Positions 23,131 through 32,005 of a DNA stretch of 35,332 nucleotides are shown here, piece after piece. Positions within the stretch are counted from its first letter, which is position 1, and every line of letters begins with the position of its first letter. The notes below the pieces were generated by a model, which worked only from the letters and a program-made list of their open reading frames with translations, was not told where the DNA came from and did no database searches. A program made the translations under genes and the position numbers. Source of the DNA: an uncultured Spirochaetaceae bacterium (GTDB lineage: Bacteria; Spirochaetota; Spirochaetia; Sphaerochaetales; Sphaerochaetaceae); NCBI GenBank assembly GCA_945910645.1, contig CAMDZB010000013.1, positions 1 through 35,332 on the forward strand, read 5' to 3'.

Positions 23131-23244
23131 TCTTGAGCGATCTACGTCGTCAGGCTGGCGGCCTCGGCGCTTGGCCTACCAGTAAGGTATGTCCTGCGCT
23201 AGCCGAGCCTGGCTTCCTAGTATCTCATCCCAATCTTAAACTCG
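23122..23244 (+). repeat. Palindromic repeat element, copy 3 (123 bp, diverged)
   Basis: Starts CTCGTTTAATCT and ends ATCTTAAACTCG, the same length as the copies at 2714 and 3869. The inner block TTGGCCTACC-AGTAA-GGTATGTCC (23171-23194) lies at the same offset as in those copies. The flanking middle stem is different: CTCGGCGC pairs with GCGCTAGCCGAG here, where the others use ACCCGCCC with GGGCGGGT. Conserved ends and loop with a replaced but still complementary stem suggests that structure is what is kept. It provides the stop codon of the MATE gene. Confidence 0.8.
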
Positions 23245-23376
23245 CCAAAAAGCTTGTTGAATCTGCGGGCAAATCCGTTGTCTTAGAACCCTGAGCCTTG
23301 CTCATTTACAAAAAGTAAAATCGCGTCGGCATCAGGAACCTGCGACTTAGTCTTTGCGCTCGCAATATTCAACTCG
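23241..23376 (+). repeat. Repeat module between CTCG motifs (136 bp)
   Basis: Runs from the AAACTCG closing the palindrome to CAACTCG at 23370-23376. Bases 23264-23324 match 2986-3047 (TGCGGGCAAAT, CTTAGAACCCT, GCCTTGCTC and the TTTAC/GTAAA hairpin). The end, TTTGCGCTCGCA then TTCAACTCG, resembles the end of the module at 2834-2965. No gene is visible in 23131-23520 apart from these modules and the promoter downstream. Confidence 0.65.
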
Positions 23377-23404
23377 CAGTGCCATCTAATACGTTATGTC
23401 CTGC
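23373..23404 (+). repeat. 32-base repeat block matching 3841-3872
   Basis: CTCGCAGTGCCATCTAATAC then GTTATGTCCTGC, identical to the minus strand of 3872-3841 except for one T-to-C change. Here it is truncated after CCTGC and runs into the promoter of the phosphohexomutase gene. Confidence 0.75.
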
Positions 23405-23415
23405 CTAGTGTGGTC

Positions 23416-23444
23416 TTGAAATAAAAGAATTAGTGTGGTAAAAT
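23416..23444 (+). promoter_or_regulatory. Sigma-70 promoter of the phosphohexomutase-fucA-smr-rho operon
   Basis: TTGAAA (23416-23421), exactly 17 bases, then TAAAAT (23439-23444) with an extended TGG before it. It lies just beyond the last repeat block. The leader is about 70 bases and has GAGG before the ATG at 23521. Confidence 0.7.
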
Positions 23445-23520
23445 AAAAATACAATCAGCAACAGAGTAGAGAAAGGGATCTATTCTTCTTTAAAAAAATC
23501 AAACAATAGAGGTTAATAGT

Positions 23521-24867
23521 ATGGGAATTTTTAAAGCATACGATGTCCGTGGAATATACGGAACTGAACTTGATGAAAATATAGCATACAGAATTGGCTA
23601 TTTTCTTCCAGGTCTTGTTGGTGCAAAAGAAATTGTTGTAGGGCACGACACAAGACTCTCATCTCCATCGCTTTTTGAGGCGTTCACAAAGGGCGTCTGT
23701 GACAGCGGCAACGATGTAGTATCGCTTGGTCTTGCAACAACGCCTTTCGTCTACTATGCCACGGTGAAGCTTCATGCAGACTGCTCTGTACAGATTACAG
23801 CAAGCCATAACTCAAAGGAGTACAACGGTTTTAAGATCAGCAAAAAGGATGCAATCCCAATGGGCGGAGAGACTGGCCTTAAGGATCTTGAAAAGCTCGT
23901 TATGAGCGATAAAGAGACACCAGTTGCTGAAAATAGGGGCACAATTAGAAATAAGAAACTCTACTCACAGTATAAGGCCTTCCTCAAGAGATACATGAGC
24001 GATTACACAAACCTTAAGATCTCATTCGACCTATCATCAGGCATGGCTAACCTATTTGCAAAAGACGTATTTGGAAAGGATAAGTTCAAATACATTAACG
24101 ACTCACTTGACGGATCATTCCCATCACACGAGCCAAATCCACTTATTCCTGCAAACTGCGTACAGCTTGCAGAGTCAGTGATGGCTAACTCAAGCGATGT
24201 TGGAGTCATCTACGACGGCGATGCAGACAGAGTTGTATTTGTAGACGACAGAGGTCGCTTTATCCAGCCTGACTACATCACATCACTCATCGGCTTCTAC
24301 TACAAGCACTTCCTTGGCGAAGAGGGTAGAAACGTGGTTGTTGACATCAGAACAAGTAAGTCTACAACAGACTACCTTAAGAAAGAGGGCTTTAACCCAA
24401 TCATCTGGAAGGTAGGACACTCATTTGCAAAGCTAAAGATTCGCGAAACTGATGCACTCTTTGGAGGCGAACTTGCGGGTCACTATTACTTTAAGGACTT
24501 CTTCTGGTGCGATAGCGGTATGTTTGCATCAATCCTCGTATTGAACACAGTTGCTTATCTTAAATCTGAGGGTAAGAAGCTTTCAGACTTCGTCGATGAG
24601 ATTGTCGCATATGTAAACTCAGGCGAGGTGAACTTTAAACTCGAGAACAAGGATGCGGCAATTGAGGCACTCAAGGATGAATACCTTCCAGACGCCAGCA
24701 CTGTGTATGACTTTGACGGCTATAGAATCGAGTATTCATCATGGTGGTTCAGCATCAGAAAGAGCAACACAGAGCCATATCTTCGCTTGATTGTTGAGGC
24801 AAAGGATAAGGCAAAGTTTGATGAGAATTTTGGAAAGATTAAATCCATCATCGAAAAGTTTAAATAA
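23521..24867 (+). CDS. Phosphomannomutase/phosphoglucomutase
   Basis: Cytoplasmic alpha-D-phosphohexomutase of 448 residues, probably interconverting mannose- or glucose-6-phosphate with the 1-phosphate for surface polysaccharide precursors. All four active-site loops are visible: ITASHNSKEYNG with phosphoserine S95, metal-binding DGDADR at 232-237, sugar-recognition GGELAGHYYF near residue 320, and phosphate-binding KSNTEPYLRL near residue 415. The loop 1 Pro of TASHNP is Ser here, a tolerated change. It heads an operon with a FucA-like aldolase ten bases downstream. The ManB/AlgC type is more likely than GlmM because of GELAGH and overall length. Confidence 0.9.
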   Translation: MGIFKAYDVRGIYGTELDENIAYRIGYFLPGLVGAKEIVVGHDTRLSSPSLFEAFTKGVCDSGNDVVSLGLATTPFVYYATVKLHADCSVQITASHNSKEYNGFKISKKDAIPMGGETGLKDLEKLVMSDKETPVAENRGTIRNKKLYSQYKAFLKRYMSDYTNLKISFDLSSGMANLFAKDVFGKDKFKYINDSLDGSFPSHEPNPLIPANCVQLAESVMANSSDVGVIYDGDADRVVFVDDRGRFIQPDYITSLIGFYYKHFLGEEGRNVVVDIRTSKSTTDYLKKEGFNPIIWKVGHSFAKLKIRETDALFGGELAGHYYFKDFFWCDSGMFASILVLNTVAYLKSEGKKLSDFVDEIVAYVNSGEVNFKLENKDAAIEALKDEYLPDASTVYDFDGYRIEYSSWWFSIRKSNTEPYLRLIVEAKDKAKFDENFGKIKSIIEKFK

Positions 24868-24877
24868 GAGGTAAGGT

Positions 24878-25522
24878 GTGCAGAACTTTAAGAGTCAGAT
24901 AGTTGAGAGTGGAAAGAGAATGCTCTCAGAAGGCCTTACTGTGGCCACCTGGGGCAACATAAGCATCGTTGATAGAGAGAATGGTCTTGTGTATCTCACG
25001 CCATCTGGAATGCCATATGCATCGCTTACGACGAGCGATATCCCTGTTTTGACTCTTGATGGCAAGGTGGTCGAAGGGACGCGTAAGCCCACGATCGAGA
25101 AGGATCTGCACCTTGGAATCTATAACAACTATGATTATGCAGGGGCAGTTGTACACACTCATCCAAAGTGGTCTATGATCTTTGCAACTATCGGCAAGGA
25201 CATACCGTTAATCTGTGATGAGGCTGCCCAGATCTTATCAGGAGAGGTGAAGTGTGCACATTATGCCCTTCCTGGAAGTAAAGAGCTTGCAAATGAATGC
25301 ATAAAGGCTCTAAAAAACGCAAATGCATGTCTACTCCAGTCGCATGGAACAGTTTGTGTAGGACGGAACATAGATGATGCATTCTCTGTAGCAACCGTAC
25401 TCGAGTACACCGCAGAGCTCTATTACAAGATACTCAGCATGGGTGAAAAACCGCATGAACTTAAAAAAGAGGACATTGAATATATGTATGAATTCGTTCA
25501 TACAAAATATGGTCAGAAATGA
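24878..25522 (+). CDS. Class II aldolase, L-fuculose-phosphate aldolase-like
   Basis: Zinc aldolase of 214 residues from the FucA/AraD/adducin family. E74 is in the catalytic position, H93 and H95 in VVHTHP are zinc ligands, and H156 in LLQSHGTVCVG is the third. TPSGMPY near residue 41 binds phosphate. It would split fuculose-1-phosphate or a related ketose/deoxysugar phosphate into dihydroxyacetone phosphate and an aldehyde. No fucose kinase or isomerase is adjacent, so the exact substrate is open. The start is GTG with AGAGG upstream; the 3' end overlaps the next start as ATGA. Confidence 0.85.
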   Translation: MQNFKSQIVESGKRMLSEGLTVATWGNISIVDRENGLVYLTPSGMPYASLTTSDIPVLTLDGKVVEGTRKPTIEKDLHLGIYNNYDYAGAVVHTHPKWSMIFATIGKDIPLICDEAAQILSGEVKCAHYALPGSKELANECIKALKNANACLLQSHGTVCVGRNIDDAFSVATVLEYTAELYYKILSMGEKPHELKKEDIEYMYEFVHTKYGQK

Positions 25523-25959
25523 AGAAACAACAACAAGGAATCAAACCGATCAAGAAGGATTCGTTTGAGCGCCTTTTAAATAAGTGGTACGAAAAGAATA
25601 CCGAGCGAGATTTTACGAGCTTAAAAACTCAAAAAAGTGAAGAGAATCAAGACGAAAGAGTTAAGATAAACGAGGTTCGCCTCATGACTCCTGAGGCTCG
25701 TCTTGATCTTCACGGATTCACATCCTCTGAGGCTTACATTGAGGCTGCCTCTTTTCTAAAGGAACAGTATTATTTAGGGAAGAAAAAGGTTGAAATTGTA
25801 ACAGGGAAAGGCCTTCATAGCCCTGATGGCAGAGCAGTTGTGAAAGACAGCGTTATGGATGCAATCCGTGATGCTGATTTTATTAGAGAAAGTTATTCCC
25901 CACGTGAACGATACGGAGGGAGTGGAACAATCCATATTATTTTTAAAACAATGAGGTAG
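25519..25959 (+). CDS. Smr-domain protein (small MutS-related nuclease domain)
   Basis: 146 residues: a charged N-terminal tail of about 55, then an Smr domain. Domain marks are [11 protein letters not shown] (the LDxH motif linked to nuclease activity), [11 protein letters not shown] (the TGxG motif) and the C-terminal [10 protein letters not shown] strand. Free-standing Smr proteins nick branched DNA or cleave RNA, including at stalled ribosomes in some bacteria. The start overlaps the fucA-like stop (ATGA). Rho begins two bases after its stop, so the two are probably cotranslated. Confidence 0.88.
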   Translation: MKKQQQGIKPIKKDSFERLLNKWYEKNTERDFTSLKTQKSEENQDERVKINEVRLMTPEARLDLHGFTSSEAYIEAASFLKEQYYLGKKKVEIVTGKGLHSPDGRAVVKDSVMDAIRDADFIRESYSPRERYGGSGTIHIIFKTMR

Positions 25960-25961
25960 AA

Positions 25962-27785
25962 ATGGAAGCAAAAAGAAGAGGACGTCCAAGGAAAAGTGCT
26001 GATGTTAAAAACGAAACGACCCTAGAGACAGAGCTTTTCCCAGATGACAGCGCCATGCTTTTTACAAACGATGATGCTAAAAATGATCAGAACAACGTAG
26101 AAAGCGTAAATGAAACATCAAACGAACAGGTTAATGAAAATAGCGATAAAAAAGCCTTATCGGAAAACAAAGAAAAAAAGGTGAGGATAGTAAGGCGTAA
26201 AAAGAGCCCTGAGTGCACACCTGAAGTTCTCAAAGCTAACGAGACAACTTCTGATATCATTCAGGCACATGATGAAAGTCAGAGTGTTCAGGAAGAGCCT
26301 GATGTTCAATTTACAACACCAGAGGGTGATGAGAGAAGCTATACGCGCCCTGAGAGTGCTTTTGAGAGTGTAAATCAGAGTGCTGATAGTCAAAGGTACC
26401 CTGAGCGTGAAATGCGCTCACACCGTGAAGTATTCCGTCCTCGTAAAGATGCAAGGGGAATGCAGGTGCAGAGTGATGAGAGCATAGATCCTGATGCTCC
26501 TATACTTCTTGTAAACACGCTTAACGTGTTATCCCTTCAGGAGCTACGCGAAAAGGGCATGAGGGAATACGGCCTTAACCCTGAGATTATCTACGACTTA
26601 AGAAAGCAGGAACTCATCTGTGAAATACTAAAGTCACACGCATTCAAGGGCGGTGTGATACACGCAGAGGGTATACTTGAAGTGCTTAAGAAAGATGGCT
26701 ATGGATTTTTACGTAGTGAACTTAACAGCTACCTTTCAGGCCCTGAGGACATCTTTGTGTCGCCTCAGCTTATAAAGCAATACGGACTTAAGACAGGCGA
26801 TTCTGTCTATGGAATGCTTAGGAACCCCAAGGCTGCAGAGCGCTTCTTTGCCGTTGTAAAGGTGCTAAAAGTTAACGATGAAGACCCTCAGAAGACACGA
26901 ACTCGCATCCCATTTGATTCACTCACGCCGCTCTATCCAAACGAGCTTATTAACCTTGAAACAAAGGATGAGGATCTATCGATGCGTGTAATCAACCTAT
27001 TTGACCCGATAGGTAAGGGGCAGAGAGCTCTAATTACGGCACCTCCTCGTACCGGTAAGACCATACTTCTTCAGAAGATTGCAAACGCAATTACTACAAA
27101 CCATCCTGAGATCGTACTTATAGTGCTTCTTGTGGATGAGCGCCCTGAGGAGGTTACTGACATGAGACGCTCAGTAAAGGGTGAGGTTGTCGCATCAACA
27201 TTCGATGAGCAGGCTACTCGACACGTTCAGGTTGCAGAGATGGTGATTGAGAAAGCAAAGCGTCTTGTTGAATATGGAAAGGACGTGGTGATCTTACTTG
27301 ACTCCATCACGCGTCTTGCAAGGGCATACAACCAGACTGAACCTGCAAGTGGAAAGGTACTTTCAGGCGGTGTTGACTCAAATGCGCTTCATAAGCCAAA
27401 GAGGTTCTTTGGAGCTGCTCGTAACATTGAAAATGGTGGATCGCTTACAATTATCGCATCGGCTCTAATTGAAACGGGAAGCCGCATGGATGAGGTGATC
27501 TTTGAGGAGTTTAAGGGAACTGGTAACTGCGAAATGGTACTCGACCGAAAGATGGCGGATAAGAGATTATTCCCAGCAATTAATCTTAAGAAGTCAGGAA
27601 CGCGCCGTGAGGATCTCATTATGGATGATACTGTACTTAAACGTATCTATGCTCTTCGTAGCGCATCTGGTAACATGGACGATCTTGAGATGACAGAGCT
27701 TGTGCTTGAAAAGATGTCAAAGACGCTTAATAACAAGGCGTTTCTCGACTCAATGAGCATGAGTATGACGTTTGGTACACGCTAA
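25962..27785 (+). CDS. rho: Transcription termination factor Rho with an N-terminal AT-hook extension
   Basis: Hexameric RNA-dependent ATPase that ends transcription at Rho-dependent sites. At 607 residues it is longer than E. coli Rho (419). Residues 1 to about 180 are a charged, low-complexity extension beginning KRRGRPRK (residues 4-11), a canonical AT-hook. The Rho_N helix bundle ([18 protein letters not shown]) starts near residue 185, then a cold-shock-like RNA-binding domain (GYGFLR), then the motor domain. Walker A is PPRTGKT at 361-367, where PPKAGKT is common. The Q-loop ([23 protein letters not shown]) and R-loop (FEEFKGTGN) are intact, so it should be active. It ends the operon without a clear intrinsic terminator of its own. 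Confidence 0.95.
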   Translation: MEAKRRGRPRKSADVKNETTLETELFPDDSAMLFTNDDAKNDQNNVESVNETSNEQVNENSDKKALSENKEKKVRIVRRKKSPECTPEVLKANETTSDIIQAHDESQSVQEEPDVQFTTPEGDERSYTRPESAFESVNQSADSQRYPEREMRSHREVFRPRKDARGMQVQSDESIDPDAPILLVNTLNVLSLQELREKGMREYGLNPEIIYDLRKQELICEILKSHAFKGGVIHAEGILEVLKKDGYGFLRSELNSYLSGPEDIFVSPQLIKQYGLKTGDSVYGMLRNPKAAERFFAVVKVLKVNDEDPQKTRTRIPFDSLTPLYPNELINLETKDEDLSMRVINLFDPIGKGQRALITAPPRTGKTILLQKIANAITTNHPEIVLIVLLVDERPEEVTDMRRSVKGEVVASTFDEQATRHVQVAEMVIEKAKRLVEYGKDVVILLDSITRLARAYNQTEPASGKVLSGGVDSNALHKPKRFFGAARNIENGGSLTIIASALIETGSRMDEVIFEEFKGTGNCEMVLDRKMADKRLFPAINLKKSGTRREDLIMDDTVLKRIYALRSASGNMDDLEMTELVLEKMSKTLNNKAFLDSMSMSMTFGTR

Positions 27786-27842
27786 GTGTAACTGTTAGAG
27801 TAAGACTGAAGGATAATCACTAACTATTAAAATTAATCACTA

Positions 27843-27879
27843 AAAATAAGGGTAGGTAAACATTTGTTTAGATACCCTT
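27843..27879 (-). terminator. Terminator of the helicase gene, overlapping its last codons
   Basis: On the minus strand AAGGGTA and TACCCTT enclose a nested TAAAC-AAAT-GTTTA hairpin, followed by ATTTTTA. The stop codon lies inside the hairpin. The plus direction has few T residues after the stem, so it is probably weak for rho. Confidence 0.7.
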
Positions 27880-29205
27880 GTTCTGATCCATCAAATTCAA
27901 GTAGAATTCCTTAACGTTTTTATCAACCTTGATGTCGCTATGCCTAATGGGGCGTGAAAGCCCAAGCCCATCAAGGCTTCGTATTCGTGAAAGGGCAAGG
28001 TAGATCCCGCTTTTTGGAATGTATGATGATGAGATATCAAGATAGACGTTATCAAGTGTCATTCCTTCAGACTTATGAATGGTGATTGCATAGGCGGGTT
28101 TACATCCAATCTGGTGTAAGGAGCCAATCTCGTCAACTGTGACCTCATGAGTTTCCCTGTTGTATGTGATCTTGTAATCAGACCATTTTTCCCTCTGTAC
28201 AGATAGGTGCTCACCGTTTGGAGTTTCAATAAGTACGCTATCATCATCAAGCCCGATTACCATTCCAAGCGTGCCGTTTTGGTATCCCTCGGCACTGTTG
28301 TTATGCGTGCAGATCACCTGCTGATCCTCATAGATTCGTATGGTTTCTTCCTTTACATCAGAAAGGCTCCCAACGCCCTTGGACGTGTACTCCATGTATG
28401 GCTTTCCATCAAATGATCTGTTGTATGCAAAGTTGATTTTTTCAACCCGTCTGTTTAATGATGTAAGGTAAAGATGGCTCTGATGCTCTCTGTTGTATTC
28501 GGTAAGGCTCATTACACGGGTGTTGATAATGTTAAGATCATCATCAGTCTCTTCACCCATTCGGATGCGTGAGAGGATTGATGCAAATGAGCTGTCCTTT
28601 TGCCTGTAGATCTTATCAAGAACGTATGGCTTAAAGTTCAGTGCTTTATACGCTTTACTGTTGTAGAACTGAGGGATATCAGAGTGAGCTTTCACATAGC
28701 CCTGTGAAATGTAGTAGCCTAGCACATCATCATCGTTAAAGTTTACAACCGGTGAGAGCTGCATAATATCTCCAAAGATTATGATATTTCCTTTAAACTT
28801 AAGCTCATTAAGCATCCACATCATATGATCAAATAGGCTTGGTGAGAGCATAGAAACCTCATCGATAAGTAGATAATCAAGCTTTTTAAAAAGCCACCTC
28901 CTCTCCTTGCTCATATCGATTTTCTTTTCAAAAATCTGGTGCGGAGGAAGCAGAAACAAGGAATGGATAGTTTTTGCAGGAACTCCGTTTTCTGAGAGAA
29001 GAGATGAGGATACGCCAGTTGGGGAGACCACAGCTACATTGAAGTTATTCGTTTTTAACCTCTCATAGTATGACTTAAGGAGCAGACTCTTACCAGTGCC
29101 TGCTCCTCCTGTAATAAAGATATTCTCCCTAAAAGGAGATAAGATAGCATCGTATGCATCCTTAAAGGTTTTGTCGCTTAAATCTATTTCTCTCTTATTA
29201 CTCAT
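27868..29205 (-). CDS. Pif1/RecD-like ATP-dependent DNA helicase
   Basis: Superfamily 1B helicase of about 445 residues. Motifs: Walker A ITGGAGTGKSLLL, motif Ia VVSPTGVSS and TIHSLF, motif II LIDEVSM, motif III FGDIMQLSPV, and the C-terminal UvrD_C_2-type AITIHKSEGMTLD and YLALSR with the arginine finger. This pattern is shared by bacterial Pif1-like and short RecD2-like helicases, which act 5' to 3' in replication and repair. I chose the ATG at 29205, which has AAGAGAG just upstream; a TTG at 29220 extends the frame by five codons but has no ribosome binding site. Divergent from the second ABC operon with 75 bases between starts. Confidence 0.88.
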   Translation of the reverse strand: MSNKREIDLSDKTFKDAYDAILSPFRENIFITGGAGTGKSLLLKSYYERLKTNNFNVAVVSPTGVSSSLLSENGVPAKTIHSLFLLPPHQIFEKKIDMSKERRWLFKKLDYLLIDEVSMLSPSLFDHMMWMLNELKFKGNIIIFGDIMQLSPVVNFNDDDVLGYYISQGYVKAHSDIPQFYNSKAYKALNFKPYVLDKIYRQKDSSFASILSRIRMGEETDDDLNIINTRVMSLTEYNREHQSHLYLTSLNRRVEKINFAYNRSFDGKPYMEYTSKGVGSLSDVKEETIRIYEDQQVICTHNNSAEGYQNGTLGMVIGLDDDSVLIETPNGEHLSVQREKWSDYKITYNRETHEVTVDEIGSLHQIGCKPAYAITIHKSEGMTLDNVYLDISSSYIPKSGIYLALSRIRSLDGLGLSRPIRHSDIKVDKNVKEFYLNLMDQNKGI

Positions 29206-29226
29206 AACTCTCTTAATCAAAAATAT

Positions 29227-29269
29227 TTGTATATAATAGCAGAAATTATGTTATAATGAAAGTTATAAT
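29227..29269 (+). promoter_or_regulatory. Promoter region of the second ABC operon
   Basis: TATAAT occurs twice, at 29252-29257 and 29264-29269. TTGTAT at 29227 is a weak -35 with a long 19-base spacer to the first. GGAG at 29269-29272 precedes the ATG at 29281. The divergent helicase promoter must share this 75-base gap. Confidence 0.45.
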
Positions 29270-29280
29270 GGAGTACCTTT

Positions 29281-30813
29281 ATGGAAGAAAAAAAGAACTC
29301 TGAATACATTATTGAGATGAAGCACATCACCAAACGGTTCCCAGGAATTGTTGCAAATGACGACGTTTCAATCAGTGTAAAGAAAGGAGAGATATACGCT
29401 CTTCTTGGAGAGAACGGAGCGGGTAAAAGTACCCTTATGAGTATGCTTTTTGGGCTATACGAGCCTGATGAAGGTGAGATCTACATAAGAGGTGAAAAGG
29501 TTAAGTTTAAATCGCCAAACGATGCAAGTGCACTTGGAATTGGTATGGTACATCAGCACTTTAAGCTTGTTGAGCCATTTACAGTTGCAGAAAACGTGGT
29601 GCTCGGTATGGAAGGCGGTATGTTTGTCGACTTAAAGACAGCATCCCAAAAGATAACTGAACTTTCAAAACAGTACGGTCTTGAGGTTAACCCAAACGAC
29701 AAAATCAAGGATTTGCCTGTATGTATAAGGCAGAGGGTTGAGATCTTCAAAATGCTGTATAGAGATGCAGAAATCCTGATTTTTGACGAGCCTACTGCAG
29801 TTTTAACGCCTCAGGAGATTGAGATGTTGCTAAACATCCTCGAGAACCTAAGGAAGGCAGGCAAAACGATTCTTCTTATCACTCATAAGCTCGAGGAGAT
29901 TAAGAAGGTTGCAGACCGCTGTGCAATCCTGAGGCAGGGAAAGCTCATAGACGTTGTTGAAACAAAGGACGTTAGCACAAGCGACATGGCATCAAAGATG
30001 GTAGGACATACAGTTCTATTCAACATCGATAAGAAGCCAATTCAGATTGGAAAGACTGTACTTTCGCTAAAAAACGTATCCTATAAGAAGAAGGGCGAGA
30101 GCGTATACAGAGTGAAGGATGTATCATTTGACGTTCATGAGGGTGAGGTATTTGCAATTGCAGGCGTCTCAGGAAACGGACAGATGGAGATTGCAGACAT
30201 AATCTCTGGAATCATAAAAGGAGCCACAGGAAACATAATCCTTGATGGTGAGGAGATATCAACCCTTACTATTGATGAGCGTATCAAGAAGGGAATAAGC
30301 TACGTTCCTGAGGATAGACATGCGGTTGCCCTCGTGCTTGATGAGAGTCTTGAGAACAATATTGCGCTTAAGAAGATGGATACAGTTCAGTTCCTCAAAG
30401 GACTGTTCCTCAAGAAATCAGAAATATCCAAATACTCCGATATGATTATCGACAAATACGATGTGCGTTCAGGTCAGGGAAGGTCAACCATTGTACGTTC
30501 AATGAGCGGTGGAAACCAACAGAAAGCCATTATCGGCCGTGAGATCGAACTTGATGCAAAACTGCTCATCTTCGTTCAGCCTACGCGAGGCCTTGACGTT
30601 GGAGCAATCGAGAACATCTGGAAATTAATCCTAAAGGAGAGGGACAGAGGTAAGGCTGTGCTTTTAATCTCGCTTGAACTTGATGAAATTATGAATCTTG
30701 CTGACACTGTAGGCGTCATCTACAACGGACATATCGACAAGATTGCAAAGCGAAGTGACCTTGATGAAATGACAATCGGTGCTTATATGATGGGGGTAAA
30801 AGCGAATGGCTAA
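29281..30813 (+). CDS. Nucleoside-type ABC transporter ATPase (second operon)
   Basis: Double ATPase of 510 residues, a paralogue of the product of 6237-7763. Domain 1 has Walker A GENGAGKST, the VCIRQRVEIFKMLYRDAE signature region and Walker B ILIFDEP. Domain 2 has the family-typical degenerate Walker A (GVSGNGQME), signature MSGGNQQK, and LLIFVQPTRGLDVGA in place of a classical Walker B. VPEDRHAVALVLDES is characteristic of the NupO/PnrC group. It overlaps the next gene by 8 bases. The substrate is probably a nucleoside; a difference from the first operon cannot be read from the ATPase. Confidence 0.9.
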   Translation: MEEKKNSEYIIEMKHITKRFPGIVANDDVSISVKKGEIYALLGENGAGKSTLMSMLFGLYEPDEGEIYIRGEKVKFKSPNDASALGIGMVHQHFKLVEPFTVAENVVLGMEGGMFVDLKTASQKITELSKQYGLEVNPNDKIKDLPVCIRQRVEIFKMLYRDAEILIFDEPTAVLTPQEIEMLLNILENLRKAGKTILLITHKLEEIKKVADRCAILRQGKLIDVVETKDVSTSDMASKMVGHTVLFNIDKKPIQIGKTVLSLKNVSYKKKGESVYRVKDVSFDVHEGEVFAIAGVSGNGQMEIADIISGIIKGATGNIILDGEEISTLTIDERIKKGISYVPEDRHAVALVLDESLENNIALKKMDTVQFLKGLFLKKSEISKYSDMIIDKYDVRSGQGRSTIVRSMSGGNQQKAIIGREIELDAKLLIFVQPTRGLDVGAIENIWKLILKERDRGKAVLLISLELDEIMNLADTVGVIYNGHIDKIAKRSDLDEMTIGAYMMGVKANG

Positions 30814-32005
30814 GAGCGACACAAAAGGCAAAAGATTCCTAAATGCCATTATATATCCATTTACTAGAAATGGTGCCAGAATCAACTTTGTCAAACTTTC
30901 AAAAAACAGAACAGCGTTAGCATTTTTGCTTCCGATATGCGCAATATTGTTATCGTTTGTATTAGGATCTATTATTCTTGCAATAATTGGTGCACAGCCT
31001 GGAAAGGCAATACTCAGCATGTTCCAGGGCGCAGGAATACTTGCAAAGTCACGATACGGAGGAGGTCAGAGTCAGTTCTCAGACTTCATGATGCTTCTTA
31101 ACAACGCAACACCTCTTGTGTTTGCATCCTTGGCAGTATCAGTTGCCTTATCAGCCGGTATGTTCAATATTGGAATCTCAGGGGTTATGATCCTTTCAGG
31201 ATTCATCTCGTCTGTACTCATCGGTTATTCAAGCCTTCCACACTATGTTGCCCGTCCACTTGTGATTATAATCTCAGCCATCCTTGGCCTACTTGCAGGA
31301 AGTCTTGTTGGGTACCTAAAGTTTAAGTTCAACATCAATGAGGTAGTTCAGGCAATTATGTTCAACTACACGTTCATGTACCTTTCGAACTACTTTATCT
31401 ATAGATACTTCATCAATCCAATCACACGAAGCTCAAACATTGTGAGCGATGAGGCACGTCTTACGCTTACAGACATACAGGTTGGGGGTGTAAAGATAGT
31501 AATTCCACTCGGATTTATACTACTAATCGTTGTTGCAGTGTTAGTTTATATCTTCCTTACACGCACAAAAGACGGATTTGAACTTAGAGCCGTTGGACTT
31601 AACGCACGCTGTGCAGAATACGTTGGAATATCTGTAAAGAAGAACATAATACTTGCTATGGCGCTCTCAGGAGCACTTGCAGGGCTTGCAGGAGCCACAT
31701 ACTACCTTGGTGCTACGAATACAATCAAACCGGAGGTTCTGCCATCAACAGGCTTTGATGCAATCGCTGTATGCTTACTTGGCGGCTCACACCCAATTGG
31801 GATATTCCTCTCATCGCTTCTAATCTCTGGTATGACCACAGGAGGCGCTTACATGCAGGCTCGCGTTGGAGTAAGCACTCAGGTGCCATCACTCATCATC
31901 GGCATAATGTTAACATTTGCAGCTTGCACCGCATTCATGAGGTATTACATCCAAAAAGTGTCCCTCAACATCGAGGACAATCTTAAGAAGGAGGGATTAC
32001 TATGA
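30806..32005 (+). CDS. Nucleoside-type ABC transporter permease (NupP-like, second operon)
   Basis: Inner-membrane permease of 399 residues with about ten hydrophobic segments after a basic 30-residue N-terminus. SAGMFNIGISGVMILSGF corresponds to the conserved IGAEGQ region of the first operon's permease (note SG for EG), and LVGYLKFKFNINEVVQAIM is the ATPase-contact loop. It starts within the end of the ATPase gene and ends with an ATGA overlap into the next permease. Divergence from the 5105-6247 protein suggests an old duplication or separate substrates. Confidence 0.88.
   Translation: MAKSDTKGKRFLNAIIYPFTRNGARINFVKLSKNRTALAFLLPICAILLSFVLGSIILAIIGAQPGKAILSMFQGAGILAKSRYGGGQSQFSDFMMLLNNATPLVFASLAVSVALSAGMFNIGISGVMILSGFISSVLIGYSSLPHYVARPLVIIISAILGLLAGSLVGYLKFKFNINEVVQAIMFNYTFMYLSNYFIYRYFINPITRSSNIVSDEARLTLTDIQVGGVKIVIPLGFILLIVVAVLVYIFLTRTKDGFELRAVGLNARCAEYVGISVKKNIILAMALSGALAGLAGATYYLGATNTIKPEVLPSTGFDAIAVCLLGGSHPIGIFLSSLLISGMTTGGAYMQARVGVSTQVPSLIIGIMLTFAACTAFMRYYIQKVSLNIEDNLKKEGLL

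Noticed and set aside
29206-29220. TTG start for the helicase at 29220
   Set aside because: Extends the frame by five codons, but no ribosome binding site precedes it, while the ATG at 29205 has AAGAGAG upstream.
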